From: Pseudomonas sp. B21-028
Lineage (GTDB): Bacteria > Pseudomonadota > Gammaproteobacteria > Pseudomonadales > Pseudomonadaceae
Assembly: GCF_024749045.1 (NCBI RefSeq)
Contig: NZ_CP087184.1
Span: forward strand, 6,200,001 to 6,264,000
Direction of reading: 5' to 3'
Length of the DNA: 64,000 bases
The position numbers and the translations under genes were made by a program. Under the pieces are notes generated by a model. It saw only the letters and a list, made by a program, of their open reading frames with translations, was not told the DNA's origin and did no database searches. Of this stretch, positions 35,146 through 44,356 are shown in pieces (position 1 is the stretch's first letter; each line of letters opens with the position of its first letter).

Positions 35146-36423
35146 TCAACCACCCGCTGCGTGCAGGGATTGCTCCTGATCAACGGCTATCGGCAGTTCC
35201 AACGCAAACAAGGCTCCCTGCCCAGGCCCGGCACTCTGTACGGTCAGTTCACCGCCCATTTCATGGGCCGCCAGGATGCAGCTGTGCAGGCCGAAACCGT
35301 GGCCGTCGACGCGTGTCGTGAAGCCGTGCTCGAACAGGCGGGGAAGATTGTCCATGGAGATGCCCTCGCCGTTGTCCTCGACCTCGATCCGTACGCGCTT
35401 GTCGTCAACGGCCCTCAGACGCAGGGTGATCCGGGACGGGCGATCCGTGACCGGATCGAGCGCCTGTTTGGCGTTGTTGATCAGGTTGATCAATATCTGC
35501 AGCACCTTGTGCTTATCCAGCGCCATGATCGGGATGTCGTTGAGCTCCTTGACCAGCGTCACCTGATGGCGGGACAGGGACACATGGCAGATGCGCACCA
35601 CATCCTCGATCAACTCTCGCAACGAGCCCGACTCCAACACGCTGGAGTTGCCGGCATAGGACTGCTGGGTGGCGACGATTTCCTTGATATGGTCGATGCT
35701 CCTGGTCAACTGCGCCAACTCGTTGATCATGCTCTGCTGCTCGATGGCCAGTGACTCGGCCAGCTTGCCGAGATAGTTCGGCAATGCGCGACCTTTTGGG
35801 TTGCTGCTGAAAAAATCGCCGAGATCATCGGAATGCTCCTTCATCAATTGAACAACCTTGGCGACCCCCTGCCCTTTGGATGTGTGCACTTTGTCGTACA
35901 GGACCTGGGCCGACACATTGACGCTATTGAGCACGTTGCCCACATTATGCAGCACATTCGTGGCGATTTCCGCCATGCCGGCCCGGCGTGCCGTAGTGAC
36001 CAGTTCGGCCTGAGCCTCGCGCAACTCATCGTTGACCCGGGCCATTTGCTGCGGGCTGGGGATCTTCAGGGCTGCGGGCACCAGCCGGACCAGCAGGATG
36101 GCGGTAATCACCGAAGCAACCGCGGTGATCACCTTAACCAGCGCCGACAGCCAGTAGTAGGGTTGCCAGATGGTCAGGATTTCCATCACATGGCTGGTCC
36201 CACAGGCCAGGATGAAGACGCCGAAGGCCGCCAACATCCAGTCGAAAGGCACGTCCTTGCGCTTGTGGATAAAGTAGATGAGCGTAAAGGGAATGGTGAC
36301 GTAGGAGAAAGTGATCAGCCCGTCCGCAATCACGTTGGTCCAGAGCAGATCCGGGCGCCACAGATAGCAATGCCCGTGGGGCATGAAGCGGTTATCGGTC
36401 AACAGCGCCAGCAGATCGTTCAT
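35146..36423 (-). CDS. Sensor histidine kinase with ethylene-receptor-type membrane domain
   Basis: This 425-residue kinase has three N-terminal membrane helices (about residues 30-115) matching the ethylene-binding domain of plant ETR1. Asp34, Tyr41, Pro45, Ile71, Cys74 and His78 sit at exactly the spacing of ETR1 Asp25, Tyr32, Pro36, Ile62, Cys65 and His69, of which Cys and His bind Cu(I). It is preceded by PHGHCYLW, a motif I associate with bacterial members. A coiled linker leads to a DHp helix with His159 in ATNVLHNVGNVLNSV, then an HATPase domain (LINNAKQAL, EDNGEGIS, GHGFGLH). No response regulator lies next to it. The ligand may be ethylene, copper or another small molecule; only the binding-site chemistry is supported here. 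Confidence 0.85.
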   Translation of the reverse strand: MNDLLALLTDNRFMPHGHCYLWRPDLLWTNVIADGLITFSYVTIPFTLIYFIHKRKDVPFDWMLAAFGVFILACGTSHVMEILTIWQPYYWLSALVKVITAVASVITAILLVRLVPAALKIPSPQQMARVNDELREAQAELVTTARRAGMAEIATNVLHNVGNVLNSVNVSAQVLYDKVHTSKGQGVAKVVQLMKEHSDDLGDFFSSNPKGRALPNYLGKLAESLAIEQQSMINELAQLTRSIDHIKEIVATQQSYAGNSSVLESGSLRELIEDVVRICHVSLSRHQVTLVKELNDIPIMALDKHKVLQILINLINNAKQALDPVTDRPSRITLRLRAVDDKRVRIEVEDNGEGISMDNLPRLFEHGFTTRVDGHGFGLHSCILAAHEMGGELTVQSAGPGQGALFALELPIAVDQEQSLHAAGG

Positions 36424-36623
36424 GGCCGCGTCCTCCCTGTGCTATTGAATTGCCACAGATTGCAGTCTAGCAGAGGCCGATTTGCTCATTCCCCAGGCCG
36501 CCATCGTACCCCGCAACATCCTGCCAAAATTTCGCTCATCAGTTGCCACGCCGAAGCACTCCCCTCTGACTAACCTTCAAGCACCGCAGGACGCGGTCTT
36601 TCATCTCTTTCAAGGAACGATTC

Positions 36624-38117
36624 ATGTCGCTCGCCATTGTCCATAGCCGCGCCCAGGTGGGGGTGGAGGCTCCCGCCGTTACCGTAGAGGTCCATCTTGC
36701 CAATGGCTTGCCGTCGCTGACGATGGTCGGTCTGCCAGAAGCGGCGGTGAAGGAAAGCAAGGACCGGGTGCGCAGCGCGATCATCAATTCGGGGCTGAAC
36801 TTCCCGGCGCGCCGCATCACCCTGAACCTGGCGCCGGCGGATCTGCCAAAGGACGGCGGGCGGTTCGACCTGGCCATTGCCTTGGGGATCCTGGCGGCCA
36901 GCGTGCAGGTGCCGACCCTGACGCTTGACGACGTGGAATGCCTCGGTGAACTGGCATTATCCGGCGCCGTAAGACCTGTGCGCGGGGTATTGCCCGCAGC
37001 ACTGGCCGCACGCAAGGCCGGACGCATGCTGGTGGTACCGCGGGCGAATGCCGAGGAAGCTTGCCTGGCGTCGGGCCTGAGAGTGATCGCCGTGGACCAT
37101 CTGCTTGAAGTGGTGGCGCACTTCAACGGCCACGCTCCGGTCCAGCCTTTCGTTTCGAACGGGCTGCTCTCGGCCAGCAAGCCCTACCCCGACCTGAATG
37201 AAGTGCAAGGCCAGGTCGGTGCCAAGCGTGCCTTGCTGATCGCTGCCGCCGGCGCGCACAACCTGCTGTTCAGCGGACCACCGGGTACCGGCAAGACACT
37301 GCTGGCCAGTCGTCTGCCGGGACTGCTGCCGCCATTGGCCGAGAGCGAGGCCCTGGAGGTCGCGGCGATCCAGTCGGTTGCCAGTTGCGTGCCCTTGAGC
37401 CATTGGCCGCAACGCCCTTTTCGCCAGCCCCATCACTCGGCATCCGGTCCGGCGCTGGTCGGTGGAGGATCCAAACCCCAGCCGGGCGAGATCACCCTGG
37501 CCCATCATGGCGTGTTGTTTCTGGATGAATTGCCGGAGTTCGACCGCAAGGTACTGGAGGTCCTGCGGGAGCCATTGGAGTCAGGCTACATCGTCGTGTC
37601 TCGCGCCCGCGACCGCGTGCGCTTCCCGGCGCGCTTCCAACTGGTGGCAGCGATGAATCCTTGCCCTTGTGGATACCTTGGCGAGCCCAGCGGCCGTTGC
37701 TCCTGCACGCCCGACATGGTGCAGCGTTATCGCAACAAGCTCTCGGGCCCCTTGCTGGACCGCATTGACCTGCACCTGACAGTCGCACGGGAAGCCACGG
37801 CACTGAACCCCAGGGGCGAATCGGGAGAGGACACGGCCACCGTGGCCGAACAGGTGGCCGAAGCCCGTGAACGCCAGCAAACGCGCCAGGGGTGTGCCAA
37901 CGCTTTTCTGGATCTGCCCGGTTTGCGTCGGCACTGCACGTTATCCACCGCCGATGAAACGTGGCTGGAAACGGCTTGCGAACGGTTGACCTTGTCGCTG
38001 CGGGCCGCCCATCGTCTGCTCAAGGTCGCCCGGACGCTGGCGGACCTTGAGCAAGCGGGCCGTATCAGCCGGGAGCATCTGGCTGAAGCCTTGCAATACC
38101 GACCTGCTACGGCCTGA
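36624..38117 (+). CDS. comM: Mg-chelatase-like AAA+ helicase ComM (YifB)
   Basis: This 497-residue protein has an N-terminal ChlI/Lon-protease-like domain (VEVHLANGLPSLTMVGLPEAAVKESKDRVRSA), a central AAA+ domain with Walker A GPPGTGKTLLASRLPGLLPPL and Walker B GVLFLDELPEF, sensor AAMNPCPCGYLG, zinc-type cysteines, and a C-terminal YifB domain (RAAHRLLKVARTLADLEQAGRIS..). ComM is a hexameric helicase promoting branch migration during natural transformation and recombination. It is preceded by TTTCAAGGAACG. Length is typical. Confidence 0.94.
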   Translation: MSLAIVHSRAQVGVEAPAVTVEVHLANGLPSLTMVGLPEAAVKESKDRVRSAIINSGLNFPARRITLNLAPADLPKDGGRFDLAIALGILAASVQVPTLTLDDVECLGELALSGAVRPVRGVLPAALAARKAGRMLVVPRANAEEACLASGLRVIAVDHLLEVVAHFNGHAPVQPFVSNGLLSASKPYPDLNEVQGQVGAKRALLIAAAGAHNLLFSGPPGTGKTLLASRLPGLLPPLAESEALEVAAIQSVASCVPLSHWPQRPFRQPHHSASGPALVGGGSKPQPGEITLAHHGVLFLDELPEFDRKVLEVLREPLESGYIVVSRARDRVRFPARFQLVAAMNPCPCGYLGEPSGRCSCTPDMVQRYRNKLSGPLLDRIDLHLTVAREATALNPRGESGEDTATVAEQVAEARERQQTRQGCANAFLDLPGLRRHCTLSTADETWLETACERLTLSLRAAHRLLKVARTLADLEQAGRISREHLAEALQYRPATA

Positions 38118-38123
38118 ACCGTG

Positions 38124-39338
38124 TCACGGCTTGGTCAGGTCCACCAACGGCGTGTTTCGCACCTCGGTTTTGCGATCGCCCTGGATCTCACCGATGTGTT
38201 TGAGCGCTTTGTCCACAGCGCCCTTGTCCGCCAGCAGGCTGTAGTGGATCTGGAAGTGCTTCTGCTCTTTCGGCGCGATGGTGGGCACCAGGCCCAGCGG
38301 CCGCTGGTAATGGCGGTTATAGGAAAAACTGGTGCCCGGTTCCAGCCCGGTCACGTAACCCTGGCCTTGGGTATCGGTGTTTTTCCACAAGGAGAACACG
38401 GGGAGCGTTGCGGTGTTGAAGCCCACCGATACACCGAGACTACCGGCCTTGTTGTGCAGTACGGTGAGGGTGTCGCCCTTGGCGTCGGCGTAGGGCACCA
38501 CGTTATAGACGGTTTCGTCGTAATCCTTGGTGGGCGCGCGGTAGGTTTGCCAGTCGGCCAGATCGCCCTTGGCCTTGTCATTGAATGGCGAGACCTGCTT
38601 GACCGGCGCAGCGAAGCGGGCGCCCTGCTCCAGGAACGGCGTGCTGAAGTTGCTGTGATAGAGCGCCTGGTACTCCTTCGGATAATCGCCGTTGTTGGTC
38701 AACGTGTCGTTGAGGGCGAAGGTTACGCTGCCAGGTTCGGTGACCAGTTCGGTCTGCACCGAAAAATCGACCTTTTTGAACGCCTGCTCTTTCAACTCGC
38801 CCCTCAGGGTAATGGCATAAGGCGCTTTTTCATCGATGTGCAGGGTGACCTTGTTGGCCGGGATATTGGCGGCGCGACCGTGCAGCGTCAGCAGTTCACC
38901 ATTGTCCATGCCTGGGTGCCCCACCCACTCGTAACCGCAGCGGGTGACCAACTCGTTGAAACCTTCGAGCCATCCCAGGCCGCCACGACCGTTGAGTTCG
39001 ATAAAGGCCGGATTGACCACTTCCTTGACTGGCGAGTCCCACCCCATCCGCGCATTCCCGACCGACGCTTGCAGCACATTCATGCCCCGGGTCGGGACGA
39101 CCGAAAGCTTCATGGTGCCGTTGTCGATGTCGACGATGCTGACGCCTTCCTGACGACCGCCGTGCAGGGTGCGCATCGTCACGGAAAAGGGTTTGTCGGT
39201 TTTCACACCGAGCTGCTGGCTGGTGATCTGCCAGGGCTGCGCGGCTTTATCGGTATCGAGCAGGACATAGTCCCAGGCCATGGCGTGGGAGGCAGCGCCC
39301 AGGGCGCCGAGGGTGACAAGGAGTTTGAGCGGAGTCAT
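38124..39338 (-). CDS. Periplasmic DUF4432 / aldose-epimerase-like protein
   Basis: This 404-residue protein has a Sec signal peptide (MTPLKLLVTLGALGAASHAMA, cleavage after AMA). The body resembles DUF4432 galactose-mutarotase-like proteins (VVPTRGMNVLQASVGNARMGWDSPVKEVVNP, GGLGWLEGFNELVTRCGYEWVG, EYQALYHSNFSTPFL with the conserved His, GLEPGTSFSYNRHYQRPLG). It probably binds or epimerises a sugar in the periplasm; the substrate is not known. A perfect GAAACGTTTC palindrome lies 46 bases upstream of the start, suggesting LacI/FruR-type regulation. Convergent with comM, stop codons 6 bases apart. Confidence 0.86.
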   Translation of the reverse strand: MTPLKLLVTLGALGAASHAMAWDYVLLDTDKAAQPWQITSQQLGVKTDKPFSVTMRTLHGGRQEGVSIVDIDNGTMKLSVVPTRGMNVLQASVGNARMGWDSPVKEVVNPAFIELNGRGGLGWLEGFNELVTRCGYEWVGHPGMDNGELLTLHGRAANIPANKVTLHIDEKAPYAITLRGELKEQAFKKVDFSVQTELVTEPGSVTFALNDTLTNNGDYPKEYQALYHSNFSTPFLEQGARFAAPVKQVSPFNDKAKGDLADWQTYRAPTKDYDETVYNVVPYADAKGDTLTVLHNKAGSLGVSVGFNTATLPVFSLWKNTDTQGQGYVTGLEPGTSFSYNRHYQRPLGLVPTIAPKEQKHFQIHYSLLADKGAVDKALKHIGEIQGDRKTEVRNTPLVDLTKP

Positions 39339-39383
39339 GGACTTGGCCTTTTATTGGAGTTGTGCGGTTTTTATAGACTTGAA

Positions 39384-39393
39384 GAAACGTTTC
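39384..39393. promoter_or_regulatory. GAAACGTTTC palindrome, candidate LacI/Cra-type operator
   Basis: A perfect 10-bp palindrome, extendable to TGAAACGTTTC on the minus strand, resembles the FruR/Cra and GalR/LacI half-site. It is placed where a promoter of the DUF4432 gene would be. No such regulator gene is adjacent. Confidence 0.4.
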
Positions 39394-39483
39394 AGCAAGC
39401 TTAAAAACAGCAATAACCTTAAAAAGCACGCTGAGGAAAATAGTCGGGGAGGTTGGAGTCTTGGCGGTTGAAACCGGAAACCT

Positions 39484-39567
39484 GTGGGAGCCTGCTCGCG
39501 ATTCCGGTAGCTCAGGTCGTACAGATGTCGCCTGTGTCGACGCCATCGCGAGCAGGCTCGCTCCCAC
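39484..39567. repeat. REP palindrome pair (left unit shortened)
   Basis: The left unit GTGGGAGCCTGCTCGCGAT lacks the internal CGAG of a full unit, while the right unit GCGAGCAGGCTCGCTCCCAC is complete. The pair lies at the 3' end of the chemoreceptor gene. Confidence 0.82.
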
Positions 39568-39607
39568 AGTGGTCTGGGGTGAGCCTGCTGGCGGCGGTTA
39601 TTGGGTC

Positions 39608-41584
39608 TTAGCGGAACCGATCAACTTCCTGGCGCAGGTCCTGCGCCAGTTTTTCCAGTTCCTTGGCAGTGATTGCCAGGTTCGAGACCACTTGGCGCTG
39701 TTCGCTGTTGGCCATGGCGATACTCTGCAGATTGCTGCTGAGCAGGGTCGCCGTGCTGCTTTGTTCCTGGGTGGCGGTGGTGATCGCCGCGAACTGCTGG
39801 CCGGCCGAACGGCTTTGCTCGTCGATGCGCGCCAGGGCCGAAGCCACGTTGGCATTGCGCGACAGGCCTTCCTGCATCAACAGGTTGCCCTGCTCCATCG
39901 TGCTGATGGCGTTGCCGGTTTCCTGCTGGATGCTGGTGATCATGCTGGAGATCTCGTCAGTGGCCTGACGGGTGCGGGAGGCCAGGCTGCGGACCTCATC
40001 CGCCACCACGGCGAAACCACGCCCCTGCTCGCCTGCACGGGCGGCTTCGATGGCAGCGTTCAGGGCCAGCAGGTTGGTCTGCTCGGCGATCGAGGTGATC
40101 ACGCCAACAATTCCGCCGATTTCCTGGGAACGCTGGCCCAAGGTGTTGATGACCGTGGCGGTGCTGTTCAACGCCCCGGCAATCTGCTCCAGGGAGGAAG
40201 ACGCTTCATCCATCGATGTCCGACCGATACGCGTCTGCTGGGTGTTTTCCTGAGCCAGCCGCTCGGTATTGCCCATGTTGTCGGCAATGTTCAACGAAGT
40301 AGCGCTGAACTCTTCCACCGCGCCGGCCATGCTGGTGATTTCGCCGGACTGCTGCTCCATCCCCTCATAGGCACCGCTGGACAGCCCCGACAAGGTCTGG
40401 GCACGGCTGTTGACCTCCTGGGAGGCCTTGCGGATGTGCTCGACCATGGTCGACAACGCCTGGCTCATCTGATTGAAAGCACGGGACAGTTGGCCGATTT
40501 CGTCATGGCTCGACACGCTCAGGCGTACGCTCAGGTCGCCGGCGCCCAGCGCTTCGGCCTGACGCACCAGATCGCCCAGGGGGGCCAGCTTGCTGCGCAG
40601 CAGCCACATCGCCGCACCGACCGCCAGCAGCATTGCCAACAGGCTGCCAATGGCCAGCTGCGTACCGACGCTCCAGGTCACCTCGCGAATCTCGGCCTTT
40701 GGCATGCTCGCCACCACCGCCCATGGTCCCCCCTCGAACGGTACGGCAACGCTGTAGAAATCTTCCGCGGTATCGCTCCAGAACGCGCCCTTGCCCGGTT
40801 CTTTTACCAAACCTGCGACGGTGGTGACGGCGGCATCAAGGGCCTGGACCCTGGCCGGCGGCACCAGCCATTTGTTTTGCTCATCCAGCAGGGCCAACGA
40901 GCCGGTCTTGCCTATATGGAAGCGCTTGAGGTTCTCGAACTGCGCATTTTGCGCGTCGGTGTAGTCGAAACCGACATATAGCGCAGCGATGATCTTGCCA
41001 CTGCTGTCCTGCACCGGGCTGTACTGGGTCATGTAGTAACGGCCAAAGAGCAAGACACGGCCAATATAGCTCTGCCCACTGGTCAAGCGGGCGTAGGCCG
41101 GGCTGGCATGGTCAAGCACGGTACCAATGGCTCGCGAACCGTCCTGCTTGGCCACCGACGTACTGACGCGGATGAAATCGTCGCCGCTGCGCACGAACAC
41201 GGTGGCGGTCCCGGCGGTCATCTGCTTGAACTCGTCAACTTCCTTGAAGTTGTTGTTCAGCACTTCGCTGCCCAGGCTCAGGCTCGGCGTCTGCACGCCT
41301 GCCACCGCAACCGGTTGGTCCGGGTGCACTTGCAGGCCCGCGCTGAAGCGCTTCTCGAACAGGCCAGCCAAGCGCTGCGTGCTTTCGCGCAAGGTGCCAT
41401 GGAAGGTATTGAGCTGATCGGCCATCAGGCGCGCTTCGCTGGCCAGATGTTCTTCACGGGTGGCGAGGTTGGCGGCGTCCAGCGAACGCAAGGCGAAGAC
41501 GGTACTGCCGGAGATCACGATCGCCAGTATCACGGCAAGGGCAAGGCCTAGCTGTGAGGCAATCCGGGCACGGGGTTGAGACAT
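39608..41584 (-). CDS. Methyl-accepting chemotaxis protein with Cache-type sensor
   Basis: This 658-residue inner-membrane receptor has a membrane helix near residues 12-32 ([21 protein letters not shown]) and a large periplasmic Cache (single Cache / Cache_3-Cache_2) domain ([51 protein letters not shown]). A second helix near 330-350 is followed by HAMP ([17 protein letters not shown]) and the signalling hairpin tip [34 protein letters not shown]. This class often senses organic acids; the ligand here is unknown. Start at 41584 ([10 protein letters not shown]); an ATG at 41692 has no membrane-protein-like extension. No che genes nearby. Confidence 0.93.
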   Translation of the reverse strand: MSQPRARIASQLGLALAVILAIVISGSTVFALRSLDAANLATREEHLASEARLMADQLNTFHGTLRESTQRLAGLFEKRFSAGLQVHPDQPVAVAGVQTPSLSLGSEVLNNNFKEVDEFKQMTAGTATVFVRSGDDFIRVSTSVAKQDGSRAIGTVLDHASPAYARLTSGQSYIGRVLLFGRYYMTQYSPVQDSSGKIIAALYVGFDYTDAQNAQFENLKRFHIGKTGSLALLDEQNKWLVPPARVQALDAAVTTVAGLVKEPGKGAFWSDTAEDFYSVAVPFEGGPWAVVASMPKAEIREVTWSVGTQLAIGSLLAMLLAVGAAMWLLRSKLAPLGDLVRQAEALGAGDLSVRLSVSSHDEIGQLSRAFNQMSQALSTMVEHIRKASQEVNSRAQTLSGLSSGAYEGMEQQSGEITSMAGAVEEFSATSLNIADNMGNTERLAQENTQQTRIGRTSMDEASSSLEQIAGALNSTATVINTLGQRSQEIGGIVGVITSIAEQTNLLALNAAIEAARAGEQGRGFAVVADEVRSLASRTRQATDEISSMITSIQQETGNAISTMEQGNLLMQEGLSRNANVASALARIDEQSRSAGQQFAAITTATQEQSSTATLLSSNLQSIAMANSEQRQVVSNLAITAKELEKLAQDLRQEVDRFR

Positions 41585-41770
41585 GACGGCTCCTGGCCGA
41601 GACACCGGATCATCCTGATCACGTCGCACGCTCGGCATTTTATTCAAGGTAGGTATATGTTTTGCCCTTTCTGAACGAGGGTTCCATGTCACGGGTTCGG
41701 CCGCAAAGCCAGATACTTGAGCGGCCAGGAAGGATTAATGTCAGGATGCCACTAATCGTACTGCAACGTT

Positions 41771-42691
41771 TCAGCCAAGACGCTCCACCACAGGCATTTG
41801 CATGGCCTTGACTTCGCCTTGCAGAAAGTCGCTGAGCCGACGCAAACGTTCACCTCCCGGGCGGGTTTTCGGCCAGACCAGATAATAGTGCTCGCCACTG
41901 GCGACGGCGGTCGGCCACGGCAGGCTCAAGCGCCCTTGGGCCACATCCTCGGCCACCATCAACAGATCACCCATGGAAACACCGTAACCGCGTGCCGCCG
42001 CAATCATGCCCAACTCCAGCGTATCGAACACCTGCCCGCCCTTGAGCGAGACCTTGTCGGACAAACCCATGCGCGCCAGCCAGCTGCGCCAGTCGCGACG
42101 GTCCGGCGTGGGATGGAGCAGTTCGGCGTTGGCCAGCCGCTGCACATCCCACGGTTGATCGTCCAACAGATTCGGCGCGCCCACCGGGATCAGTTCCTCG
42201 GGGAACAGAAAACTGGCCTCCCAATCCGCCGGAAAATGTCCGTTGCCCAGCAACACCGCACAATCGAAAGGTTCGGTATTGAAGTCCACCGAATCGACGT
42301 CCATCCAGGCGCTGGTCAGCTGTACCTCATTGCCCGGCTGCAGATGTCGGAAGCGACTCAGGCGCGCCAGCAGCCAGCGCATGGTCAGGGTCGAGGGAGC
42401 CTTCATGCGCAAGATGCCGTCCTCACCCGACAGCGTATGGCAGGCCCGTTCCAACGCCATGAAGCCATCGCGGATGCCTGGCAGCAGCAACCGCGCCGCT
42501 TCGGTCAATTGCAGATTGCGACCGCTGCGCTGGAACAGCCGGCAGGCAAAATGCTCCTCGAGCGTGCGGATGTGGCGGCTGACCGCACTCTGGGTAATCG
42601 ACAACTCTTCCGCGGCCCGGGTGAACGAACTGTAGCGCGCCGCCGCTTCGAATGCCCGCAGCGCATAAAGAGGTGGAAGACGACGCGACAT
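41771..42691 (-). CDS. LysR family transcriptional regulator (GcvA-like)
   Basis: This 306-residue regulator has an N-terminal winged HTH (PPLYALRAFEAAARYSSFTRAAEELSITQSAVSRHIRTLEEHFACRLFQR) and a periplasmic-binding-like effector domain resembling the GcvA/AmpR subclass. The start MSRRLPPLYALRAF at 42691 is the usual GcvA-type start; 13 extra residues to 42730 are possible. It is transcribed divergently from the MATE transporter gene (138 bases between), as in P. aeruginosa PA5293/PA5294, so it may control that gene; not shown. Confidence 0.92.
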   Translation of the reverse strand: MSRRLPPLYALRAFEAAARYSSFTRAAEELSITQSAVSRHIRTLEEHFACRLFQRSGRNLQLTEAARLLLPGIRDGFMALERACHTLSGEDGILRMKAPSTLTMRWLLARLSRFRHLQPGNEVQLTSAWMDVDSVDFNTEPFDCAVLLGNGHFPADWEASFLFPEELIPVGAPNLLDDQPWDVQRLANAELLHPTPDRRDWRSWLARMGLSDKVSLKGGQVFDTLELGMIAAARGYGVSMGDLLMVAEDVAQGRLSLPWPTAVASGEHYYLVWPKTRPGGERLRRLSDFLQGEVKAMQMPVVERLG

Positions 42692-42829
42692 CGGGAAACG
42701 CTCCAGTCCTGGCAAAAAGATCCTATACATGAGTTTTAATCATATCTGCCATCGCTTTTATCCTTTTGTGCAAAGCATCGCAAGCGCCGAGAATCGTTGC
42801 TCTACAGCCTTGTTTGAACATGGAGCGTG

Positions 42830-44230
42830 ATGATCATGCAGCATCCCGTGCGTACCGAACTCCGGGCCATCCTGCGGCTGGCGGGGCCGTTGATTGCCTC
42901 GCAGCTGGCGCACATGTTGATGGTCCTCACCGACACCTTGATGATGGCGCGCCTGAGCCCCGAAGCCCTGGCCGGCGGCGGACTGGGGGCGGCGAGTTAT
43001 TCATTCGTGTCGATTTTCTGCATCGGCGTGATCGCGGCGGTGGGCACGCTGGTGGCGATCCGTCACGGCGCTGGCGACATCGAGGGGGCCACCCGACTGA
43101 CCCAGGCCGGGTTGTGGCTGGCCTGGCTGATGGCGCTGGTCGCAGGGTTGCTGCTGTGGAACCTCAAGCCGGTGCTGCTGATGTTCGGCCAGACCGAAAC
43201 CAACGTGCTGTCCGCCGGACAATTCCTGCTGGTGCTGCCGTTTGCCTTGCCCGGCTATCTGAGCTTCATGGCCTTGCGCGGCTTTACCAGCGCCATCGGC
43301 CGGGCCACGCCGGTCATGGTGATCAGCCTCGGCGGCACGGTGGCCAACTTCCTGCTCAACTACGCGCTTATCACCGGTATGTTCGGGCTGCCGAAACTGG
43401 GCTTGATGGGCATCGGCCTGGTCACGGCCATCGTTGCCAGCTGCATGGCCCTGGCGCTGGCCTGGCATATTCACCGGCATCCGGCATACCGCGGATACCC
43501 ACTGCTTGAGGGGCTGTTCCGACCGAATCGCCAGTACCTCAAGGAGCTGTGGCGCCTGGGCCTGCCGATTGGCGGCACCTATGCCGTGGAAGTCGGGCTG
43601 TTCGCGTTCGCCGCGCTGTGCATGGGCACCATGGGCAGCACGCCGTTGGCGGCCCATCAGATCGCCCTGCAGATCGTTTCAGTGGCGTTCATGGTTCCGG
43701 CAGGTATGTCGTACGCAATCACCATGCGCATCGGCCAGCACTACGGCGCCGGTCAACTGCTGATGGCGCGACTGGCCGGACGGGTCGGCATTGGCTTCGG
43801 CGCCGCGGTGATGCTGACCTTCGCCATGGTGTTCTGGCTGTTGCCGAATCAGTTGATCGGCTTGTTCCTGGACCACAACGACCCGGCGTTCCGTCCGGTG
43901 ATCGACTTGGCGGTGAGCCTGCTGGCCGTGGCGGCGTGGTTCGAACTGTTCGACGGCACCCAGACCATCGCCATGGGCTGCATCCGCGGGCTCAAGGACG
44001 CCAAGACCACGTTCCTCGTGGGCCTGGGCTGTTATTGGCTGATTGGCGCGCCGGCGGCCTGGTGGATGGCGTTTCACCTGAACTGGGGGCCGACCGGTGT
44101 CTGGTGGGGACTGGCCCTGGGGCTGGCCTGCGCAGCGGTGAGCCTGACGCTGGCATTCGAAGAGAAGATGAAGCGGATGATCAGGAGTGAGTCGGGACAA
44201 CAGGGTTTCGAGATCATCCAGACTGAATGA
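42830..44230 (+). CDS. MATE family efflux transporter (NorM-type)
   Basis: This 466-residue protein has 12 membrane helices of the MatE fold in two homologous halves (ILRLAGPLIASQLAHMLMVLTDTLMMARLSPEALAGGGLG; LWRLGLPIGGTYAVEVGLFAFAALCMGTMG). It would use an ion gradient to export cationic drugs or metabolites. GGAG lies at 42822-42825; starts at 42827 (GTG), 42830 and 42836 are all possible, and 42830 is used here. Divergent from the LysR gene, and convergent with the ProE-like gene across a REP pair. Confidence 0.92.
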   Translation: MIMQHPVRTELRAILRLAGPLIASQLAHMLMVLTDTLMMARLSPEALAGGGLGAASYSFVSIFCIGVIAAVGTLVAIRHGAGDIEGATRLTQAGLWLAWLMALVAGLLLWNLKPVLLMFGQTETNVLSAGQFLLVLPFALPGYLSFMALRGFTSAIGRATPVMVISLGGTVANFLLNYALITGMFGLPKLGLMGIGLVTAIVASCMALALAWHIHRHPAYRGYPLLEGLFRPNRQYLKELWRLGLPIGGTYAVEVGLFAFAALCMGTMGSTPLAAHQIALQIVSVAFMVPAGMSYAITMRIGQHYGAGQLLMARLAGRVGIGFGAAVMLTFAMVFWLLPNQLIGLFLDHNDPAFRPVIDLAVSLLAVAAWFELFDGTQTIAMGCIRGLKDAKTTFLVGLGCYWLIGAPAAWWMAFHLNWGPTGVWWGLALGLACAAVSLTLAFEEKMKRMIRSESGQQGFEIIQTE

Positions 44231-44239
44231 ACCTCCGGT

Positions 44240-44326
44240 GTGGGAGCGAGCCTGCTCGCGATAGCGGTGTGCCTGATACATCGATCTAGACTGATCGACT
44301 GCCATCGCGAGCAGGCTCGCTCCCAC
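44240..44326. repeat. REP palindrome pair
   Basis: Two full REP units (GTGGGAGCGAGCCTGCTCGC and complement) lie between the convergent MATE and GGDEF/EAL genes. Confidence 0.88.
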
Positions 44327-44356
44327 AGGGGATTTTGCCAGCCCGCCGGCTTGGGG

